From a virus, in IMG/VR virus record IMGVR_UViG_3300042934_000313, positions 1-61,491 of that record: a stretch of 61,491 nt of DNA, one strand, 5' to 3'. Position numbers and translations under genes: made by a program. Under the pieces are notes generated by a model. That model had not been told where the DNA came from and ran no database searches. It saw nothing but the letters and a program-made list of their open reading frames with translations. Every line of letters begins with the position of its first letter. Position 1 is the first letter of the stretch. This document shows positions 16,440 to 26,513 of this stretch, piece after piece.

Positions 16440-19193
16440 GTGGCTGTCGTCTGGGGTGAAGCGGAGGTTGTCCTCCACACTGACGGGCGGGCTCTTCCTG
16501 GCGAGGTCGCGGCGGCTACCGATGCCGCCGCTCAGGCTGGCGCGGCGCGCTTCGAGAAGGTCTTCAAGAAGGAGATGCGGGCCGCGATCCGCAACTCGAT
16601 CAAGGACATCGGGCGCAACCTCGGCGATCTTGTCGCGACCCTCCTGCTGTCCAGTGGTGCGATGCGTCGTCTGTACGAGGCGACAGTCAATGTGCGCCGG
16701 GGGTTCCGCTCGCTCGGCTCCGCGGTCCGGACCTTCTCGGGCAACACGCTCCGCAAGGTGACGGACGGCTTCAAGGAGTTCGGCTCCGCGGTCCGGATCG
16801 ATGCGGTCCGGACCATGACCATGCTCCGCGAGGGATCGTCCCATCTCAAGATCAGCCTCGACGACCTCCAGCAGACGTTTCCTGGCCTGACTCGCGGCGT
16901 ACGGGCAGTCGGCAATGGCTTCCGGTACGTCCGCGATCAGGCTGTGGATTTCGGCACGTCGCTTCGCGAGGACTCGATCAAGACGATGGACTCGCTCCGC
17001 GAGGGTGCATCGCACTTGAAGATCAGCCTCGACGATCTGCGCGAGACCTTCCCCGGGCTCACTCGCGTGGTTCGCGGTTCCCGTACCGCACTGGCTCGCG
17101 TCCGGGAGGAAGTCAAGGCGCTCGGCCCGGACATGGACTTCGTGCGCCCGGCCACCGAGCGCCTGCGTGAGTCTTTCCGGAATCTTGGCGAGACGATCCG
17201 CGGAAGCCGGTACGTCCTCGGACTGTGGAGGACCGAGCAGAAGAACTACGTGGATGGGGCGGAGGAGTCTGCCGAGGCCACCGACAAGAACGAGACCTCC
17301 CAGCGTCGCCTGGGCCGCACGGTCAGCAAGGGTGTCGGCGGCATCCGGAAGTACCTTGCCTCGTGGAAGAGCCTGCCTCACGGCTTCCGCCAGGCTGTCT
17401 TCTGGACCGGCCTCGTCATCGCGGGCATGGGCTCGCTTTCGGTGCTGACCTCGGCGCTGTCGGGCACGATCGTCGCGCTGGTGGCGCAGTTGGGTGCACT
17501 GACTGCGGGCATCGGCTTCGCGGTCGCCGGTTTCGCTGGCCTCTACGCCGAGGGCACCCGGCTGACCGAGGGGGCGCAGGCGTCGAAGGATGCCTTCTCT
17601 GCTCTCGGCGACGCCTTCAAGCAGGTGCGCGAGGACATCACGAACAACATGTTCGGCGGCATGGCCGACTCGATCAGCAACATCACGAACACCCTCCTTC
17701 CGGCGCTGGAGGGCAACATCGCGACGTTCGCGCAGACCACGGGTGAGAGCCTCGGCCGCATCTTCGACGCGCTCTCCTCGCCCGCTGGTGTCGAGAACTT
17801 CAAGGCTCTGCTCGACGGATTCAGCCCGATCCTGGAGAGCCTGACCACGGCGGCGATCACCTTCGGCGACGCCATCGCCGACATCCTCGTCGCATCCCTG
17901 CCGACTGCCCAGTTGTTCGCGGACGCCATTGCCGACGTGGGCACGCAGTTCTCCACCTGGACCTCCAGCGAGGAGGGGCGCGCGCGGCTGGCCGAGTTCT
18001 TCGCGACGGCTGAGCGGATCATGCCCAAGGTTGTCGAACTCGTCGTTGCATTTGCCGACGCTCTCGCTGGGCTCGTGACGCCCACGACCATCTCGGGCTT
18101 CGAGACCTTCATCACGTCGCTGACCAACTTCATGCCGGTCCTCGGCCAGATCGTCGGCGTCGTCGCCAACCTCAATGTCTTCGGCATCCTGGCCGCGGCG
18201 CTGGAGTTGATCGGAGCACTGCTCGCCCCGATCGTTCCGGTGCTGGCTGAGTTCGCCAGGATTCTCGGCGAGGTCCTGATCGCAGGGCTCCAGACGCTCA
18301 TCCCCGAGTTCACGAAGTTGGGGGAGGCACTTGCACCCGTCATCCAGTTCGTCGGCGAACTCGTCATCGCGGCCCTGCCGCCGCTCATCGACATCATCGG
18401 CTCGCTCATCGAGAACATCGCCGCCTGGATCGAGATGTTCTCGGCGCTGGCCGAGGCTCTGCTCGGCGGCGAGGAGGGCGTGAAGGCATTCGGCGACGTG
18501 GTGACGAACATCTTCGGGATCATCGGTGGCGTCATCACCTTCACGACCGAGGTCATCACGGGCGTCCTCAAGGCTGTCGTCGCGCTTCTCAAGGGCGACA
18601 CGGCCGGGGCATTCAAGTTCCTGGAGGAAGGCGTACGGAACGCGTTCGAGGGTATCGGCATCGACTTCGACGACTTCATCCAGTGGTGCCTCGACCTGTG
18701 GAACAACGTGTCGAAGTTCTTCGGCAAGATCGGGGACGCGATCAGCGACTTCGGAGACACCGTGGCTGACGTGTTCGGCGCTGTCGGCGACTGGATCAGT
18801 GATGCGATCGGCTGGTTCGGCTCCCTCTTCGGTGCGGCCAACAAGGCATCCGGCGCGGCATCCAGCGCTCGCGCATCGGCTGGTGGCGGTGGAGGCTCCC
18901 GCCCCATGGCGACCGGTGGCCTGCTCACCCACGCGACCCGCATCCTCGCAGGCGAGGCTGGCCCCGAGGCGATCGTCCCGCTCCGTCGCTCGCTGAACAT
19001 GGTGGACCCCTCCGTGCGCTGGCTGTCGGCTATCGCGCAGGGCAAGGACCCGGCATTCGCTGGCGGCGGCGTCGTCGGTGGCGGGAAGAGTGTCACCATT
19101 GAGGCGGGTGCCATTCAGATCGTCGGCAACCAGGACCCGGCGCGCACGTCGCTCTCGGTCCTCAACCGTCTCGCAGAGAGGATTGCTGGCTGA
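16440..19193 (+). CDS. Tape measure protein
   Basis: A 917-residue protein with GTG start, the largest product in the window. It has long amphipathic helices in residues 1-300, a hydrophobic glycine/alanine-rich stretch at about 315-365, and several further apolar helices (GQIVGVVANLNVFGILAAALEL and following), then a Gly/Ser-rich C-terminal region. At roughly 1.5 angstroms per residue it predicts a tail of about 140 nm. Its stop overlaps the next start. A duplicated segment is visible near residues 120-145 and 180-205 (REGSSHLKISLDDL and REGASHLKISLDDL). Confidence 0.92.
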   Translation: MAVVWGEAEVVLHTDGRALPGEVAAATDAAAQAGAARFEKVFKKEMRAAIRNSIKDIGRNLGDLVATLLLSSGAMRRLYEATVNVRRGFRSLGSAVRTFSGNTLRKVTDGFKEFGSAVRIDAVRTMTMLREGSSHLKISLDDLQQTFPGLTRGVRAVGNGFRYVRDQAVDFGTSLREDSIKTMDSLREGASHLKISLDDLRETFPGLTRVVRGSRTALARVREEVKALGPDMDFVRPATERLRESFRNLGETIRGSRYVLGLWRTEQKNYVDGAEESAEATDKNETSQRRLGRTVSKGVGGIRKYLASWKSLPHGFRQAVFWTGLVIAGMGSLSVLTSALSGTIVALVAQLGALTAGIGFAVAGFAGLYAEGTRLTEGAQASKDAFSALGDAFKQVREDITNNMFGGMADSISNITNTLLPALEGNIATFAQTTGESLGRIFDALSSPAGVENFKALLDGFSPILESLTTAAITFGDAIADILVASLPTAQLFADAIADVGTQFSTWTSSEEGRARLAEFFATAERIMPKVVELVVAFADALAGLVTPTTISGFETFITSLTNFMPVLGQIVGVVANLNVFGILAAALELIGALLAPIVPVLAEFARILGEVLIAGLQTLIPEFTKLGEALAPVIQFVGELVIAALPPLIDIIGSLIENIAAWIEMFSALAEALLGGEEGVKAFGDVVTNIFGIIGGVITFTTEVITGVLKAVVALLKGDTAGAFKFLEEGVRNAFEGIGIDFDDFIQWCLDLWNNVSKFFGKIGDAISDFGDTVADVFGAVGDWISDAIGWFGSLFGAANKASGAASSARASAGGGGGSRPMATGGLLTHATRILAGEAGPEAIVPLRRSLNMVDPSVRWLSAIAQGKDPAFAGGGVVGGGKSVTIEAGAIQIVGNQDPARTSLSVLNRLAERIAG

Positions 19194-21169
19194 TGCTCGA
19201 AGAGTATCTCTGTCTCGGCGGCAACGAGGTCGCGAACAACGCTCGGACCTACGGCTATGCGACGACGGCGAACTGCCCGCTCTCATGGTTCCGGTGCGAG
19301 CCGTGCGAGACCCTGCATGACGCGATCAACGACTGGGTTCCCTCCGAGTACCGCTGGATCGAACTGCGTCGCAACTTCATCACGAACCCCTCGTTCGAGA
19401 CGGATGCTTCCGGGTGGAACACCTACGGGGCGAACGTCACTATCGCGCGCTCCACCGCGCAGGCACACGGTGGCACCGCCAGCCTCCAGGTCACGCAGAC
19501 AACGGCGGGCACGAAGGGTGTCCAGTCCGTGGCCTATCCGGTGACGGTCGGTACCTCCTACGCCCTCTCGGCATGGGTGCTCTCGACGGCGGGCACGGCA
19601 CAGACCGCGGTCATCCTGTCCTGGTACAACGGTGGCTCCTTCATCTCTTCGACCAGCGGCACGCTGACTTCGCTGACGATTGGCACCTGGACCCGACTGT
19701 CGGTGGTGGGCGTCGCTCCTGCCACTGCGACCCAGGTGTACGCGATCGTCAGCACGCCCTCGGCGCAGATTGCGGACATCCGGTTCGTCGACGAGTTCCT
19801 GCTGGAAGCGTCGACCGTCGTGGAGACGTACTTCGACGGCGACAGCGCTGGCACAGTGAACGTCCCGGTGGGAGCGGGCGACATCGACTACGCCTGGGCA
19901 TCTGGCCCGCCCGGACCGTCGATTCAGCAGCAGTACACCGTCGTGAGCGAGGGCTACTCGGCCACACAGCCGTACACCTACGCGAACATCGAAGATGCTC
20001 CGTGGTACGACCAGCAGAAGAGTGATCTGACCAGCCGGTTCTATGGAGCATGGATCGTCTCGGTGACTGGCGTCGACGACTCCACTCGAACGGCCACCGT
20101 GACGGAGGCGATCCTCGATGGTGGCGTGGTCGGCCTCGTGCGGCATGCCGCACGCGAGATGGTCGTGACGGCGCTCCTTCCCGCCGAGGGGCAGGACGCC
20201 CTGGAGTATGGACTGTCCTGGCTCGATGCCGCACTGGCCGCAGACGGTTGCTCGTCGCACGGCTCTGCCTGTGGCGCTGTCGACATGACATTCCTGGGGG
20301 CATGCCCGGACCCCGAGACTCCGGACGGAATCGTTCTTGCCGCCGATGCGCAGACTCGCCACCTGCACAATGTCACCGTGACGAGCGGACCGCTCATCAT
20401 CCAGCGTCTCCACTCGAACGACGGCAAGCACTTCGCCTACATCGTCGAGTGGACGATGGTCGCAGGGACGCCGTTCGTGTTCGGCCAGACGACGGAGATT
20501 GAGGTCCAGCCCTCCATCCCGCTGGTCATCCAGGACGTGCCGTACAACCTGGTCCCGTACCCCTCCGCCGAACTGCCCGGAAGCACTGTGGTGGTCGCGA
20601 CGAACTACTCGACGAACCCTTCGGTCGAGGTCAACGCGACGAACTGGAGTGCGTGGGGGGCGGTCGACAGCGGCACCAGCCCGGCCGCCTTCATCACCGG
20701 GGCTCGCTCCACGGACCTGCACGCTGGTACTGGAGTGGCCTCGTTCCGCACGCGCCTGCTCGGCAACAACGGCTCGACCGTCGTGACCAACGCGGTGTCC
20801 TTCATTGGCGCTACGAACGTCATGAACCTCACCCCGGCCACCGGCCAGCGGTACTCGTTCACCATCTGGGGGGCGCTGTTCATCATCGCCGGGGCATCCG
20901 GCTCGCAGTTGCAGGAACTCGCCGCAATGGTCGAGTGGAAGAGCGGCACGAACGGCTCGGGTACCACCCTGCGGGCCGACACCATCGGCTCCACGACGAC
21001 CGAGTACAACGGCAAGGTATTCTCCGCGAAGTCGATCATCCCGCCTGCCGGGACGCTGAGCATCAACTTCTACGTCCGTGGCAAGGTGCGCTGGTCGTCC
21101 TCGGCTACGGCCGCGAACAACAGTGACATCCAGATGTTCGCTGACACCGTTGCCGTGACCACGCCGTAG
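19193..21169 (+). CDS. Minor tail protein with carbohydrate-binding-like insert
   Basis: A 658-residue protein directly after the tape measure, the usual place of the distal tail protein. The first 60 residues (EYLCLGGNEVANNARTYGY, WFRCEPC) and residues about 240-450 form the tail scaffold. Between them, residues 62-220 open with NFITNPSFETDASGW and have the jelly-roll strand pattern of CBM4/9-type domains, and a second similar opening (NYSTNPSVEVNATNW) begins near residue 470. These may recognise cell-wall sugars. It probably connects tube and baseplate. Confidence 0.75.
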   Translation: MLEEYLCLGGNEVANNARTYGYATTANCPLSWFRCEPCETLHDAINDWVPSEYRWIELRRNFITNPSFETDASGWNTYGANVTIARSTAQAHGGTASLQVTQTTAGTKGVQSVAYPVTVGTSYALSAWVLSTAGTAQTAVILSWYNGGSFISSTSGTLTSLTIGTWTRLSVVGVAPATATQVYAIVSTPSAQIADIRFVDEFLLEASTVVETYFDGDSAGTVNVPVGAGDIDYAWASGPPGPSIQQQYTVVSEGYSATQPYTYANIEDAPWYDQQKSDLTSRFYGAWIVSVTGVDDSTRTATVTEAILDGGVVGLVRHAAREMVVTALLPAEGQDALEYGLSWLDAALAADGCSSHGSACGAVDMTFLGACPDPETPDGIVLAADAQTRHLHNVTVTSGPLIIQRLHSNDGKHFAYIVEWTMVAGTPFVFGQTTEIEVQPSIPLVIQDVPYNLVPYPSAELPGSTVVVATNYSTNPSVEVNATNWSAWGAVDSGTSPAAFITGARSTDLHAGTGVASFRTRLLGNNGSTVVTNAVSFIGATNVMNLTPATGQRYSFTIWGALFIIAGASGSQLQELAAMVEWKSGTNGSGTTLRADTIGSTTTEYNGKVFSAKSIIPPAGTLSINFYVRGKVRWSSSATAANNSDIQMFADTVAVTTP

Positions 21170-21176
21170 GAGAACC

Positions 21177-21377
21177 ATGAGCGCCTTCGGCGAGACCATC
21201 ACGATCTGCAACCTGTGCGTGGCTGACGGGAAAGAGCCCTTCAAGACGTACGCCGAGGACGGCATGTTCGAGATGATGGAGGTGCACACGCGCACCGAGC
21301 ACCCGGAGCACGTGGAGTTTCTGCGTAGCGGCGGGACGTACCGGCCGCTGATCCCGAGCCCGATGGGAGATGACTGA
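21177..21377 (+). CDS. Small zinc-finger-like protein within tail operon
   Basis: A 66-residue protein. CNLC near residue 11 and HTRTEHPEH near residue 38 form a C2H2-like spacing with a short linker, so zinc binding is plausible. It sits between two minor tail genes with overlapping stop/start on the right. A non-structural regulator hidden among virion genes or a small virion component are both possible. Confidence 0.6.
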   Translation: MSAFGETITICNLCVADGKEPFKTYAEDGMFEMMEVHTRTEHPEHVEFLRSGGTYRPLIPSPMGDD

Positions 21378-23569
21378 TGGATGTCACCCGTAGCGCTGGC
21401 TACTCCGGTCGCCCCTACACCGCCCATCTGCGCGTCTACACGCTCCAGGTCAGCGGCAACTCCTCTCGCTACCACCACGACGCATGGGGCACGTCGAACT
21501 CCGGCTACGGCTCCTACGCGAACAGCGCCTCGACGGTCAACGTCTGGGTCGCCAACGACTACTGGGGCCACCACCGCCCCAACATGCCGTTCGCGCCGGG
21601 CGACTACGCCGGGAAGTCGATCGCCTACGGCTCCGGCGACGGCAACTGGAAGGGCCATGACGGCAACGGCAACATGTCGTTCGTCATGCGCCTCCAGCAC
21701 CCCGCGCCGGGTCCATTCAACACGGCCGACACGGGCGACCAGTGGGTGGCCGCTGACCGCATCGGCGCTGTCCCCGGCCAGGTAGGCGGGCTCGGCGCGA
21801 ACACCATCACGCCGACCACCGCAACCGTGTACTGGAGCACGCCGTCACGCGGTAACGCGGACATCGACAACTACGACCTGCACGTCTGTGACAACACGGC
21901 GTTCAACGGCTCCGGCTGTGTGCACTACAACTGGACCGGCAACACCGCGACCAGCAAGGCGCTGACCGGATTCAACCCTGGCACGACGTACTACATGCGC
22001 GTTCGCGCGCACAACGGCGACGGTGACGGTGCCTGGTCGGGCACCTACTCCTTCACCACGCTTCCCTCCACGCCGCCGACCATGAGCGTCTCGGCTTCCC
22101 CGGCCGGGTCCTCGGCAGTGGTGACGCTTGGGCCTCCCAGCGGCGTGAGCGGCGTCGACAAGTACATCGTCACCCGCCAGTACCTTTCGCCTGCCCCGAT
22201 CCCGACGCCCGCGACAGTCTCGGTGGAGACGACCTCCTCCAGCCTCACCATCAGCGGGCTCACGCCGGGGGCGAGGTATCGCTGGACGGCCAAGGCTGTC
22301 ATTGGGAGTTACACGACCCCGGCCAGCGCAAACCTCGACCTCACTCAGCCCCAGCCCTCGACGGGCGCGGGCGACTACTTCGACGGTGCTAGCCCGGCTC
22401 GCACCGACATCACGTTCGCATGGACGGGTACCGCCAACAACTCCACGAGCGTCGCGAACGGTGTTTCCGCAGACGGGTGGGCCGCAACGGCTCCGTCAGG
22501 TGGCGGCTCGGTCGTGCTCCAGCGCGTGACCGGTGGCCGGTCGGGAGCGTACTGCGCAAGGATGCTCGTCACCGCTGACGCCACGGGCGCTGGCAAGGTG
22601 CTGGGTGGCGCGACCTCCGCTATCACGGCGGATAAGCGCGCGGTGGTCGAGGAGGGGGCAACGTACTTCGGCTCGATCTACGTCCGCCCGTCGCGCACTC
22701 AGCGCCTCAATGCCGAACTGCTGTGGTTCGATGAGGCCGGTGTCGAGATTGGTCCGCGCGGTAGCGGATCGGCTTCGGTCGTCAGCGACACGATCGGATG
22801 GACGCGCCTCACCTGTAGCGGAACGGTTCCCCCCACCGCCGTGAACGCATCGGTGCGCGCGCGTGACGCTAGTGGGGAGGGGTGGAGCGTCTGGCTGTCG
22901 GGCGAATGGATGGATGCCGATGACGCGATGATCAGCCTCGGCGAACTCTTCACGTACTTCGACGGGAACACGCCCGACTCGGCCGAGTTCCAGTACGCCT
23001 GGACCGGTACCACGAACGCCTCTGAGTCGACGCGGACGACCCTGGACTCGACGTTCGATCCTCTCGCCGACCCCGACTGCGTGGCGATCCCGGCCGCACC
23101 GCGGCCTCCGGTCGTGCCCTCGGACTGCATCGCTGATGTCGGACAGTGGCGTCGCTACTGGGCCGCGATCCCCGCCTCCAACGTGTCGGACTGGCTCACG
23201 ACGATCCCCACTCTGGAACTGACCACGAGCGCCAGCGCTGAGCGTCAGGTCCGGGTGCGCGTGTACCAGAACCCCTTCAACCGGGGTAGCGCCGATGTCG
23301 ACCCGACCGACTTCTGCTCGGAGCAGATCATCTCGTACATCCCGCCGAACACGACCATGACCCTCGACGGCGTGACCGAGCGTGTGTGGGCAGAAGTCAA
23401 TGGTGGTGCCACGATCAGCGCTGACCACCTTCTGTACGGCTCGGGTGGCACGCCTGCAACCTGGCCGCACCTGTCCTGCGGCATCGGCTACTGGGTGTCG
23501 TTCGACGTACCGAACGAGGCTCCTGCCGGTAATCTGACGGTGCGCGTCTACCTGACTCAGCGGACCTAG
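21377..23569 (+). CDS. Minor tail protein with fibronectin-III and jelly-roll domains
   Basis: A 730-residue protein. Residues 1-130 form a beta domain also found in tail proteins (VNVWVANDYWGHHRPNMPF). Residues about 135-230 and 235-325 are two fibronectin type III-like repeats, with typical TTATVYWSTPS and GTTYYMRVRAHNGDG strands. Residues about 330-560 resemble a carbohydrate-binding jelly roll, and the C terminus is another beta sandwich. Such architecture fits a host-surface-binding tail protein. Palindrome site 5 follows the stop. Confidence 0.72.
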   Translation: MDVTRSAGYSGRPYTAHLRVYTLQVSGNSSRYHHDAWGTSNSGYGSYANSASTVNVWVANDYWGHHRPNMPFAPGDYAGKSIAYGSGDGNWKGHDGNGNMSFVMRLQHPAPGPFNTADTGDQWVAADRIGAVPGQVGGLGANTITPTTATVYWSTPSRGNADIDNYDLHVCDNTAFNGSGCVHYNWTGNTATSKALTGFNPGTTYYMRVRAHNGDGDGAWSGTYSFTTLPSTPPTMSVSASPAGSSAVVTLGPPSGVSGVDKYIVTRQYLSPAPIPTPATVSVETTSSSLTISGLTPGARYRWTAKAVIGSYTTPASANLDLTQPQPSTGAGDYFDGASPARTDITFAWTGTANNSTSVANGVSADGWAATAPSGGGSVVLQRVTGGRSGAYCARMLVTADATGAGKVLGGATSAITADKRAVVEEGATYFGSIYVRPSRTQRLNAELLWFDEAGVEIGPRGSGSASVVSDTIGWTRLTCSGTVPPTAVNASVRARDASGEGWSVWLSGEWMDADDAMISLGELFTYFDGNTPDSAEFQYAWTGTTNASESTRTTLDSTFDPLADPDCVAIPAAPRPPVVPSDCIADVGQWRRYWAAIPASNVSDWLTTIPTLELTTSASAERQVRVRVYQNPFNRGSADVDPTDFCSEQIISYIPPNTTMTLDGVTERVWAEVNGGATISADHLLYGSGGTPATWPHLSCGIGYWVSFDVPNEAPAGNLTVRVYLTQRT

Positions 23570-23583
23570 AAAGTCGGACTTTT
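23569..23583. repeat. Palindrome site 5 (centre G)
   Basis: GAAAGTC-G-GACTTTT. Its last base is one nucleotide before the ATG at 23585, so it occupies the place of a ribosome binding site. Confidence 0.9.
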
Positions 23584-23584
23584 C

Positions 23585-24700
23585 ATGGCAACTGGTGTCT
23601 ACGGCGGGGGCTGTGCCGAGAAGCACACGGTCTACATCTTCGACCGTGGCGGCATGACTCGTGTCGCGCAGATTCTCGACGTGGCTACTGTGCAGTGGTC
23701 GCGCGATCGGGACGGGATCAGCGAGGCGACGGTCCGAGTCGAGGGCTCCGCTTGCTCCGCACAGGCGGAGACCCTCGCTGGCATCGAGCCGAAGCGCCAC
23801 GAAATGGTGATCTTCCGGGGCGCAGAGCGCGTCTGGGAGGGGCCGGTGTGGCGGGTGGGCTGGCACTCCGACTGGGTGGAAATCAACGCGCACGATGTCT
23901 TCCAGTACCTCCTGGGCACGCCTCTGAGCCAGCCCTACTCGAACGCCTACCCGAACATCGCCACGGTCACTGACCGCATCCAGACGATCCTCGACTACGA
24001 ACTCGATCGCTGGGAAGTTCTCGATCCTCCCGCCAACATCTACCCCTACCTCCAGGTTCACCACTTCGCGAACGAGGCCCAGACCACGGCCGTCACGAAG
24101 TCGTTCGAGATGACCGTGGGTGAGCACATCCAGAACCTCGCGCACTATGGCGGCATCGACTTCGCGGCAGTCGGACGGTCCCTCCACTTCTGGGACGTGA
24201 ACCGGCACCTGGGTCGTACGCGCATGCTGACGGAGGCCGACTTCCTCGGCTCCGAGGTCATCCTCACGGCATACGGATCGGAGCACTCGCAGAACGCCTA
24301 CGTCATCGGGTCGGACGGCATCTACGGCGAGGCCCACGACCTCGACTACGCCGACTACTACGGCCCCTGGACGACGATCCACTCGGCCTACAACGAGGAG
24401 GGGAGCGACGCCCCCACCCAGGCCGAACTGAATAGCCAGGCCCAGCGCAACCTCTCCGGCCGCACGCCGGTTCCGGTGGAGGTCCGCATCCCGGACAACT
24501 CGACGATCCGGCTGAACGAAACGCTGGGGATCAACGACCTGATTCCCGGCGTCCAGGTGCCGGTGCTCGCTACGCTGAATGCACGGCGCATGAGTCAGAT
24601 GCAGAAGTTGGACCATCTCCTGGTGACCGAAGACTCAACAGGAGAGACTGTGCAGGTGACCCTCGTGCCTGCCACACGCGACGATGACGAGGAACCCTAG
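23585..24700 (+). CDS. Baseplate hub-like minor tail protein
   Basis: A 371-residue protein. The N-terminal half (VQWSRDRDGISEATVRVEG, MVIFRGAERVWEGPVWRV) and the ALPHA/beta segment around FEMTVGEHIQNLAHYGGIDF match the tail-associated hub/phage tail protein family of actinophages. The start codon at 23585 is immediately preceded by palindrome site 5 and has no Shine-Dalgarno sequence, so translation may depend on coupling. It likely closes the tail tube and holds fibres. Confidence 0.72.
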   Translation: MATGVYGGGCAEKHTVYIFDRGGMTRVAQILDVATVQWSRDRDGISEATVRVEGSACSAQAETLAGIEPKRHEMVIFRGAERVWEGPVWRVGWHSDWVEINAHDVFQYLLGTPLSQPYSNAYPNIATVTDRIQTILDYELDRWEVLDPPANIYPYLQVHHFANEAQTTAVTKSFEMTVGEHIQNLAHYGGIDFAAVGRSLHFWDVNRHLGRTRMLTEADFLGSEVILTAYGSEHSQNAYVIGSDGIYGEAHDLDYADYYGPWTTIHSAYNEEGSDAPTQAELNSQAQRNLSGRTPVPVEVRIPDNSTIRLNETLGINDLIPGVQVPVLATLNARRMSQMQKLDHLLVTEDSTGETVQVTLVPATRDDDEEP

Positions 24701-24708
24701 GAGTAATC

Positions 24709-25137
24709 ATGCCCAAGTGCCAGTGTGCCGGGAACGCGTGCTCTTGCAGCATCGTCGCGGGTGACGGCCTGCTCATCACGGGTACCGGCAACGCCAGTGC
24801 CCCGTACCAGATCAGCCTCAACGCCGCCCTGATCACGGTCACGGTCGCCGCTCCGGGGCCGATCGACCTGTCGAACATCGGGTCGGGCGCAGTCGTCCGC
24901 CTCGACATGAGCGCGAACGTGACCGACCTCACGCTCCCGTCGACACAGGGTGCACGCATCGACATCGTGGCCAACCATGTCGTCGGCGCAGTAGCGATCA
25001 CCTGGCCCGCGGCAGTGAAGTGGGCCGCGGCCACGCCGCCCACGCAGACCAGCACGATCAACCGCTACGACTGGTTCACCCTGCGGAGCGTCGGCACGGA
25101 CTGGATCGGATCGCTCACGGCAGGCAACGCCGGATAA
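24709..25137 (+). CDS. Small minor tail protein
   Basis: A 142-residue protein, start after AGGAGTAATC. Four cysteines lie in the first 13 residues (CQCAGNACSC). The rest is beta-rich (LLITGTGNASAPYQISLN, VVRLDMSANVTDLTLPS), as in small proteins attached to collar-type fibres. It lies between hub and fibre genes; it could be a fibre connector. The family is unrecognised. Confidence 0.55.
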   Translation: MPKCQCAGNACSCSIVAGDGLLITGTGNASAPYQISLNAALITVTVAAPGPIDLSNIGSGAVVRLDMSANVTDLTLPSTQGARIDIVANHVVGAVAITWPAAVKWAAATPPTQTSTINRYDWFTLRSVGTDWIGSLTAGNAG

Positions 25138-25149
25138 GAAGGGTCCTCC

Positions 25150-26505
25150 ATGACCAGTGGTCCCAACACCAAGGGGTCGATGGATGCCCTCCTCAGGGAC
25201 ACCCTGACCCGCATCACGCTCCTGGAGCGCCGCCTGGCAATCGCTGGCGGCGGCAGCAGTGGCGGGTCCAGCGTGTCCGCTGGCATGATGCAGCCCTTCG
25301 CTGGGGCATCTGCGCCTGCGGGCTGGCTGGTCTGTGATGGTGCGGCCGTCTCGCGCACGACCTACGCCGAACTGTTCAACGTGATCGGCACGACGTGGGG
25401 CGCTGGCAATGGGAGCACTACGTTCAACTTGCCCGACATGCGCGGCAGGACGACGTTCGGACGGGACACGGCGCAGACCGAGTTCAACGCGCTCGCCGAG
25501 AGTGGTGGCGCGAAGACTCACCGGCACGACTTCCGGTTCGGCCTCTTCGACAAGAACTGGACCGCCACCGGCTCATACGCCGGTATGGAGGATGCCGCCC
25601 AGCCGAACGCCAACGACAAGATGGGCGCGTACCGCTACTCCACGGGAGCGTTCCAGGGAGCCGTTGCCGGAACGCCCTCGCAGTCCACGGCCACCAACCT
25701 CGCGACCAACAGCGCGACCAATGGCGGGACTCTTGTCACCAGCCAACTCAACCGGATGTTCTCGACCGGTGACACGGCCACGCCGACCGGCACGACCGGT
25801 CTGCCGCCCTATGTGGTGACCAACTGGATCATCGCCACGGCATCCGGGGCTGGCCTCCAGCCGACGATGCTCATGAACCAGGGCACGACCGCTCAGCGCA
25901 ACGCCATCTTCGGCTCGCCGACCACCGACGCCCAGCGTGTGGCGTTGGCGAACCAGGTGGTCTCCTGGTACAACACGGAACTCGGCTGGTGGGAGACGTA
26001 CTACGCCACGACAGGACTGTCCGGGCTGACCGCCCGCGGGCTGGTGTCGGGCGTCACGTCGGGCTGGTACCCCAATGCTGGGGCACCGATCTATGCGACC
26101 CAGCGGCGCACGGTGGACACGAGCGTTGGGGCGGGCGCGACGGCCGTCATCGCATTCAACACCACGACAGCGGCGGCAGGTTTTGCAGGGCTCCCGGCCA
26201 CGGCTATGACAGTCCCGTACGCCGGGAACTACGAAGTCAGCGGCTCGCTGGTGGCCGCGCAGACTGGCGGGAACTACGCGAACATGGCGATCCTTCTCAA
26301 CGACTCCAGCATCGTCGGAGAAACGGGATCGGTCTTCCCCCACACGAACGGGTACTCCATCGCCGTCGTCACGCCGTTCGCCTACTTCGCTCCGGCTGGA
26401 TCGAACTTCAAGATGAACGCCACTCTGTCATCGGCCGGGACCGTGGTGGGGTCGTCACCGCGACTCACGGTCCGATACCTCGGCCCTGCACTCGTCTATC
26501 CGTAA
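25150..26505 (+). CDS. Tail fibre with phage collar domain
   Basis: A 451-residue protein. After a helical N terminus and Gly/Ser linker, residues 45-110 (MMQPFAGASAPAGWLVCDG, FNLPDMRGRTTFGRD) are a clear phage tail collar domain. Residues about 230-320 contain another segment, and residues 320-451 form a C1q/TNF-like beta sandwich (AVIAFNTTTAAAGFAGLPA, VPYAGNYEVSGSLVA). This is the best candidate for the receptor-binding fibre. Confidence 0.78.
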   Translation: MTSGPNTKGSMDALLRDTLTRITLLERRLAIAGGGSSGGSSVSAGMMQPFAGASAPAGWLVCDGAAVSRTTYAELFNVIGTTWGAGNGSTTFNLPDMRGRTTFGRDTAQTEFNALAESGGAKTHRHDFRFGLFDKNWTATGSYAGMEDAAQPNANDKMGAYRYSTGAFQGAVAGTPSQSTATNLATNSATNGGTLVTSQLNRMFSTGDTATPTGTTGLPPYVVTNWIIATASGAGLQPTMLMNQGTTAQRNAIFGSPTTDAQRVALANQVVSWYNTELGWWETYYATTGLSGLTARGLVSGVTSGWYPNAGAPIYATQRRTVDTSVGAGATAVIAFNTTTAAAGFAGLPATAMTVPYAGNYEVSGSLVAAQTGGNYANMAILLNDSSIVGETGSVFPHTNGYSIAVVTPFAYFAPAGSNFKMNATLSSAGTVVGSSPRLTVRYLGPALVYP

Positions 26506-26513
26506 GGAGTCAC

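Noticed and set aside
15561-19286. 1241-codon leftward open frame opposite the tape measure
   Set aside because: Antisense shadow of high-GC codon bias; Arg/Glu/Asp-rich with no plausible domains, while the rightward frame has clear tail genes.
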